Source of the DNA: Certhia americana | Lineage: Eukaryota > Chordata > Aves > Passeriformes > Certhiidae | Assembly: GCA_018697195.1 (NCBI GenBank) | Contig: CM031870.1 | Location: 10,548,100-10,612,099, forward strand | DNA length: 64,000 nt | Direction of reading: 5' to 3' | In this document: one piece after another, positions 30,241 through 64,000 of the stretch | How positions within the stretch are numbered: the stretch's first letter is position 1 | How the letters are laid out: every line of letters starts with the position of its first letter | The notes under the pieces: model-generated | Database searches by the model: none | Seen by the model: only the letters and a program-made list of their open reading frames with translations | Told to the model about the DNA's origin: nothing | Position numbers and translations under genes: made by a program

Positions 30241-32317
30241 TTCAATTATAAATATTTTATTTAAGAATATTGATTACACATGATTGATGTAATTTGTTAT
30301 GAATCTGTGTACAGTTACTAGTTACACCATGAAGTGTACTTATTTGTTTAAACATTTATTTGGCACTGTCCACAGTATGCTGTAAACAATATTAACTTTA
30401 TATGCTTCAGCTGCAGTGCTTTCTGTGTATTCTCTAATGATTTCATCAACATGTTGTACACAATTATACAGTTACTGAGTGTCAGTAAAAATTATAAAAA
30501 CACGTAGAGTAGTCATAACAAAAGATGTGGTAAGACTTCAAATTACTGGACCTTTGCTTCTGTAGAAGTACAAGACTTGCTAGAGACATTCACTAAAACT
30601 ACTGCACTGATATGTTGAACAAACTAATTCCCAAAATGCTGTCAAATCCTGTTCTTGGTTTGACTTTCCTTTTGCTGATAATACGCTTACAAGGACAGCG
30701 ATGATAATGAAGTTTTGTTGAATACCAATTTTTACCAGTCTTTCCCCCAGATTTCTACAACCTCTGTTTAAAAACCTGCTCAGGTTCTGCCCAGCTGGGA
30801 CCAGAATTCTGTTTCTGCAGAGGTTTACAGAAATCCCACTGGGTTTAAGCTGGCAGAAGTGACTATGCTTGAGTTTCCCAACACCAGTACTTTAAAATGG
30901 GAAAACCATGATTAACACTTCTCAAAGCAGGTAAGGAACCTTTTCACATTTTGGTAGCTGTATTAACGTGTAAATTTTTTAACTTCTTTGTCTCTTATTA
31001 TGTCTCTTATTACTTAAAAATTGTGGTCAGGTCCTGAAAGGGCAACTGTAAAAGTCCATTGTGGTCCCTGGTTTTTTGGTGCACAACAAAAAGTTAAACT
31101 TAGTAAACAAAATCCAGATGCTCACCAAGAAAAAGAAAAAAGAAAGGCACCAGATCTAGTTCAAGTCAGCCTTCAGCAAACAGTAAAGAGACATCCAAAA
31201 CAATTCTCTGAAGAGAAACAAATTAATGAACTGTTGACACATTTTTTGATCCTGTGGCTTTCTAGAAGATCTCTGAAGTATCGATGACTTAGAATATACT
31301 ATTAGAAGAAAACCAGAATTACTTTGCATTATAAATGTGCAGTCAGGACTAGGCCTTCACTGTAGTGACTCTGATACCAGATAACGGCGTTTCTGCTTTA
31401 GTTTTACAAAATACCTCAAGTATTTGTGTAGAAGTTATAATAGATAAATTAATAGCTATTGCGTGTTCTGGGCAAATGGTAAAATAATCTGCAATCATTC
31501 TAGACTGCTGGCAGAAGTGGAAGAATGTGCTTTGCATGGTTCTCTAAGCTTTGTCAAATTACATACTTCATGGTAGAGTTTTCTCTGTACAAGTCTGCTT
31601 GTAAGAGAAGTCAAAAGTTTTAAAACACATCCATGATGAGAACAAGGGCTTCAGTGCCCCTTGCAGCGCTGTAGGTGTGGCTGAGGACACCTGCGAGTGC
31701 CCTGCGAAGCAGTGAGTGCAGGCTGGGCAGAGCTGACAGGGCCCTGATGCAGCTGGTGTGGCAGGTGCCTGTACTTGAGGGAATAAAGCTGGAAATTGTT
31801 CTGTGAAATACTGTGCTTGGCAGTGGTGGAAAGCAGAGCTTTCCTTGAAACACTGATTTTATTCCAGCTGCCGTTAGAGAACGGCACTCTGTGTGGCAGG
31901 TGTGTGGCTCTGAGTGTTTGGCCACACTTTTTGCTGCTTCTGGATGCAAAGCTACCAGGGTCACCTGTGGAAACAGACTGTACCAGATCCCGCTCAGATA
32001 GTGGAGAATCAGGGACATGGCTGTAGGGAGGACTCTGCAGTTAACATAGCCCAGGCCAGAAGAGGGAGGTTCTAGGGAATGCACCAGGCCACATTTTCTA
32101 GGGAATGCACAGTGAGGGACAGTGGCATCTACCTGCTGGTGACCAGTGCCAATGCTCTGCCTGGGGCACGTGTGCATGGAGCAGCTTGCCTTGGGCAGGA
32201 TTACAGACAGAACACAAACCTCAGTTTATGACTTTACACTTATCTTGTCAGTAGAGAGGACATGAATTAATGCAAACTAATTTCATAATCAGCTGTTCAG
32301 TGCAAGGGAACTGCTTT
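30240..32317 (-). other. ABAT: ABAT 3' UTR (probable extent)
   Basis: About 2.1 kb after the stop. A long 3' UTR is normal for ABAT. A 15-bp direct duplication (TTCTAGGGAATGCAC) occurs near 32070 and 32097. The open frame of 185 codons at 31620-32177 has no family features and is rejected as a gene. Confidence 0.6.
30256..30261 (-). terminator. ABAT: ABAT candidate poly(A) signal
   Basis: AATAAA on the - strand (within CTTAAATAAAATATTT). A second candidate is at 30355-30360. Both precede the TMEM186 3' end by under 500 bp. Confidence 0.5.
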
Positions 32318-60142
<27,825 letters not shown>

Positions 60143-60157
60143 TTTATCTTTTCTTTA
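60143..60157 (-). other. ABAT: ABAT 5' UTR part in first coding exon
   Basis: 15 nt between the acceptor AG (60159-60158) and the ATG. An upstream non-coding exon must therefore exist, further right in the window or beyond it. Confidence 0.7.
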
Positions 60158-60698
60158 CTGAAAAAGATTCAATCTTGAGAGATTTCTTTCTGGTTGATGT
60201 TCTGGGGAGAAAAAAAAAAAAAAAAGAGCAAACACTTATTCATGTCCCTGGACATGCAGCCACTGTTACTGTGCTGTTGATTTCAACTCCCTCTTTCGCT
60301 AATTTCCATCCAAAGACACCAAGAGCATGGTTTGATGCTTTTAAAGCAGTCTCAGGATTGAGCCCCACTTCTGATTCTTGGCTTAGTCTTGCTACTGCAA
60401 ATGATTTCCAGGCTAAAGCTGTATGTCACAGCTTCAGCAGGGCCAGGGAGTAAAGGTCAGTATCTATTTTCCTTTGCTCTTCCTCTCTACTTTCTCTGTA
60501 TACGTAGACTCTTCAGCTCCCATTCTCAGCCATTCTGTGGTTCTACCTCAGCTGGTTACATATAAAATGACCTTGGAGAGTCAAGTAGCATGTAAGACAA
60601 CATGACTCCCTTTTCACTCTGGATCACTTGTGCAGAAAGCCTGGCTGGAAGTCAGGAATAGATAAACCAGGTCATTGAATTATTATCCAGGACAGAGG

Positions 60699-61640
60699 TG
60701 TCCTGGTTTAGCATTGATTCATTTTTGGTATAGAATAGTTCCCCGTTTAGGGCTTTGTTAGCTTCCTGTGGATGTAACATAGAACCAATCAATAGCCAAT
60801 TTTAAATACTGACACATAATTGTACCAATAAAGAGAGTGGGCATGCCTTTGTGAACACGCATTTTCAGACAAAAAAACCCAGGAATAGCTCTCTTGGCTT
60901 CCAACCTTGCAGGAAGTGGCTGGCTGGGTCTGGGCTGGCCCCAGCTCAGCCCACATGGCCGGGTCTGGGCTGGCCCCATCTCGGCCCACACGGCCGGGTC
61001 TGGGCTGGCCCCATCTCGGCCCACACGGCCGGGTCTGGGCTGGCCCCCGTGGCCCAGCTGAGATTTTCTGCCCCCGGAGGGGTGGTGAGTGGGCTGCCGA
61101 GCCCCTCACAGGGGAGTCTGCTGGACCCTGTTCCAGCAGGCAGCTGGGGACCCCTTGCCAGCAGAGCTGGCCCCTTTCCAAGCAAAGCCTGCTGGGCTGT
61201 GCCAGCTGGAGGTTGTACTGGCACCGGGAGCAGCTAAGGAAGGAATGGCCTGGGGTCCAGAAGCAGCCGTGTGGCAGCCACCCTTCCAGACTGGGAGCAG
61301 CCACATGGCTGGGATCAGAGTGGCCAGGGTGGTCCCACACTGCCACCTCAGCATGGCTCGCAGAGAACTTTATTTGCTCAGCCTCTTTGAGCCAGCTTTG
61401 CTATGGACAGAAGGACAAAAGCGGTGGTGACAGCTTTTCCTGTTTTCAACACCCCACTAGAGTCAGGCCAGCATGGCTTGCATGGCTCCAGCAGAGACCA
61501 CAGAGAGGCATGGCGAGCCATATTCCCAGTGCAGAGCTTGAACCAGATTAACCTTTCAGCGTTGCAAGACTATAAAAACGGTTTCAATTGATAATAAAGC
61601 TTGAGAACAAATGACCCTACGAACACCAATTCTCTCCTGA
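60699..61640 (+). mobile_element. Solo LTR-like element, ERVK-style
   Basis: Starts TGTCCTGGTTTAGC, a typical avian ERV LTR start. Near its right end a TATA box TATAAAA (61571-61577) is followed after 15 nt by AATAAA (61593-61598), the tight spacing of betaretrovirus-like LTRs with a very short R. A 35-bp tandem repeat lies in its U3-like part. No internal viral gene is present. The right limit is approximate and no target-site duplication was confirmed. Its + orientation is antisense to ABAT. Confidence 0.6.
60929..61047. repeat. 35-bp GC-rich tandem repeat (3.4 copies)
   Basis: Units start at 60929, 60964, 60999 and 61034 (partial) with TCTGGGCTGGCCCC. Units 2 and 3 are identical; unit 1 differs at a few sites. 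Because 35 is not a multiple of 3, the repeat opens frames of up to 214 codons on both strands; these are not genes. Confidence 0.95.
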
Positions 61641-63409
61641 ATCAGAAAAAGGAAAAAAGGTGAAGACATGTAGAGACAATAATGTAGGATTATGAGGTCA
61701 GTGAAGAACGAGTTAAATTCTAGATGAAGGCATTTGAAGAGATGCCTTGAGCTTGGCTGAAATTCTTTTGTAGAACTATGGTAAAGATAAATTTGATATA
61801 TCAGACTTTGGTTTTTTTTCCCTGTGACTCATGGAAATACATTGGGGGGGATGTAGCATTCTAGCACAGCTGCAATCAGAAGCACCAGCAGTTGAAGCAA
61901 ACAGATGTTGCTGTGATCCAATCAGAAACTTGAACAGAGAGAGATGAGAAACTTTGCCCTAGAGGTAGTAGTAGAAAACCTCTGTTCCCAGAGATGAATA
62001 AAGAGAACTTTTCTTTTATGCTAGAACAGCTCATTCTTAAAATAGCACCCCAATAAATTGATATGGCCCATGAAAGCAGTGTGAGAAAGCTGCAAGGCAT
62101 GGGAAGGACTTTCACACTGCAAACAGATTTTCCTTTCCCAGGTGGCTGATTCACTGTGACACTGAAGTCACGAGAGAACTGTTTCCTTGTGGAGAAGTCT
62201 CCATAGCATGGCAAGAGAAACTCCTCTCCCTAAATGAACTTAAGAAAGACTATTTTAGAGGTAGTAAACTGATTGAAAGTCACAACTTTTGTCTCTTTAT
62301 GTTGTCAGTTGGAAGGAAAAGAGGGTGTGTGGGAGAGGAGAGGTATCCTGAGGTTTGTTCTGATTTTCTTATTATTTTTCTTTTAATTCTGTGAATAGCT
62401 TTCTTTATACCCTTTCAAGTTTAGGCCTGCTTTGCTTTTCTCCTAATCCTATCTCACAGCATAAAAAACCCCACCACAACAGGTTAAATTCAAACTTCAC
62501 ACTTATCATCGTGGCCCCCTGTATTCTCAGTAGGACACTGGAGCCCTTTGCCTGGCATTTGCACCTTGCTGGGTGCAGACCATGGGGCAGCAGTGGATTG
62601 AGGCTTGCAGTCCAAGTGAAAAAATGCCACTATTATCCATAAACCAGGAAAAAATTTAAACAAATACACTCAGAAGACAGAGCAGATGATCTTCCAGCAG
62701 AAAGAGGTCACAGTTTACAGCTTTCATCAGTCCTATGCCATCAATAAAACATGCCAGCAGAAGTTCATGACCAGATGCAGGGAAGTAGCTGAACTATTGC
62801 TACCATGATAACAAGTATTTCTTACCCAGAAGTAAAGTATCACAAATTTAGTTCCTGTAATGTCTTTATGCAAAATACTATTTGTTCTCCTTCACACTTC
62901 AGCTTTTTCAAAATATATAAAAGAAAGCAAAAATCTTCTTGCCTACAGAGATTTATAAATTCATAGACCTATTAAGACTCAGGAACAAAACCAATTCCCT
63001 GTGCCTCCCCAGACAACTGACACAGCATAGCACTTGGCTTCACTTAGTTCAAGTTAAAAATAAAGGTAGTTTGCAATGTGTGAAGGTGAGCAAACACTTG
63101 CTCAACACTTGTGCACACACTGAAAAAGCAAGATTAGCTGTGTAAGGCTTTGGGTCACAAGTGCAAAGGGAACTACTTAATTTTGTTTTCAGGAAAGAGT
63201 AACTTCACTTATACGACAAGATCATTCATTCATTATGTTTTCTCTCTCAGCTTCTTTCTTCACTTGTGCTAACTTCTGCATAATCAATGTGTGAAGATAC
63301 CATGGATTTCTTATCTCATGACCACCCTCTAATAAAAACCACTCTAAGTCAGTAAGAAAATACCCAGCATCTCGACTGATGTCCTCTGCTCAGAACTGTT
63401 TATCTGGTC

Positions 63410-63765
63410 TGTGGAGGGCAGTGAGCCCTCAACCCAGGAATTGTCTGCGCTCCCGTGGAGGGGTGAGGTTTAAAGACAAAAAACCTGAGATACTCTGGAA
63501 GGAAAAACCCTTAAGCAAGCTAGCCTTTTCTTAGGGTGACTTTCCAGCATGCCCTGCTTTCACATGTAGATTTTATGTATCCCCTTGGCCATTCCCCCTT
63601 GCTCCACCTCTACCTTCCCTATATAAACCCAGCTCCTTCTGACTTCCCTGGTTCATTCCTCCCTGGGACCCTTCATAGCAAGATCTAATAAAAGCTTTCT
63701 GCAGAAACCCATGTGAAGACCCTACCTCCTGCTTCTGTGTTGCCCAAAAAGCTCAGATCACAAAG
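63410..63765 (+). mobile_element. Second LTR-like element
   Basis: Begins about TGTGGAGGGCAGTGAGCCC. Has a TATA box TATAAA at 63622-63627 and AATAAA at 63687-63692, a U3-R-U5 arrangement with an R of some 60 bases. No adjoining viral coding sequence to the left; any internal part to the right would need about 230 more bases than are shown. Limits uncertain. Confidence 0.5.
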
Positions 63766-64000
63766 GAGCTGATAATCATACCAGTGAGGCTAGAGGGCCT
63801 AGAGAGCATGTCTTTCTAAAGATGCTTCTTGAGAGAAGTTGCAGCACCTTAACCACCACCACTGCAACACTGATCTATACTTCTCCAATTTCCAATTCCC
63901 TCCATAAGTGTGCTCTGAAAGTATTGCTTTTTCTAAGTCTTTAGGAAGCTGTCAAAAGGTGAACGCAACTCAGCAGAAACTCACCAAAGGAGCAGTGCAA

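Larger units (their letters stand above)
60158..64000. other. ABAT 5' intron or upstream region
   Basis: No exon recognised. Contains two LTR-like elements (60699-about 61640 and about 63410-63765). An ABAT first exon should be further upstream or is hidden here. Confidence 0.6.

Noticed and set aside
31620..32177. 185-codon - strand open frame just past the ABAT stop
   Set aside because: Lies in the inferred ABAT 3' UTR and shows no relation to any family I recognise.
60907..61551. 214-codon + strand open frame
   Set aside because: Produced by the 35-bp GC-rich tandem repeat, which opens frames on both strands (another of 185 codons on the - strand). No start context, domain or splice logic.

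Overview
The window is vertebrate nuclear DNA, almost certainly from a bird. Four spliced protein genes can be reconstructed codon by codon, and all splice junctions are canonical GT-AG except one GC-AG. The repeats include avian-style CR1 LINE pieces and retroviral LTR-like elements. The gene order CARHSP1 - PMM2 - TMEM186 - ABAT is the conserved vertebrate block found on human 16p13. The compact introns, low repeat load and an LTR starting TGTCCTGGTTT suggest a songbird, but the species is not proven from the sequence.

Layout. Bases 1-20330: CARHSP1 on the + strand, with three coding exons at 2151-2323, 5776-5898 and 18567-18729 (152 aa) and a 3' UTR probably ending near 20330. Its large last intron holds a CR1 copy at 9977-10768. 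Bases 20830-27520: PMM2 on the - strand, eight exons, 247 aa, tail to tail with CARHSP1. Bases 27521-27585 form a 65-bp gap between two divergent start codons inside a CpG-rich stretch with an ETS/GABP-type site; this is the shared PMM2/TMEM186 promoter. Bases 27586-29870: TMEM186 on the + strand, two exons, 248 aa. Bases 30240-60157: ABAT on the - strand, fifteen coding exons, exactly 500 aa, tail to tail with TMEM186. Bases 60158-64000: ABAT 5' intron or upstream DNA with two LTR-like elements.

Functions. The genes are neighbours but not one pathway. CARHSP1 is a cold-shock-domain RNA-binding phosphoprotein. PMM2 makes mannose-1-phosphate for N-glycosylation. TMEM186 is a mitochondrial inner-membrane protein of the complex I assembly machinery. 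ABAT is the mitochondrial PLP enzyme that degrades GABA. The strands alternate +,-,+,-, giving two convergent 3' ends and one divergent promoter.

Most notable: (1) the first coding exon of ABAT ends in three copies of an identical 15-base 5' splice-site block, spaced 36 and 42 bases, all in one open frame, so alternative donor use would lengthen the mitochondrial presequence by 12 or 26 residues; (2) intron 1 of PMM2 has a GC rather than GT donor; (3) CARHSP1 has a proximal poly(A) signal followed by a genomic A26 tract; (4) a 35-bp tandem repeat lies in an LTR-like element near the ABAT 5' end. No RNA gene, CRISPR array or intact viral gene was found.
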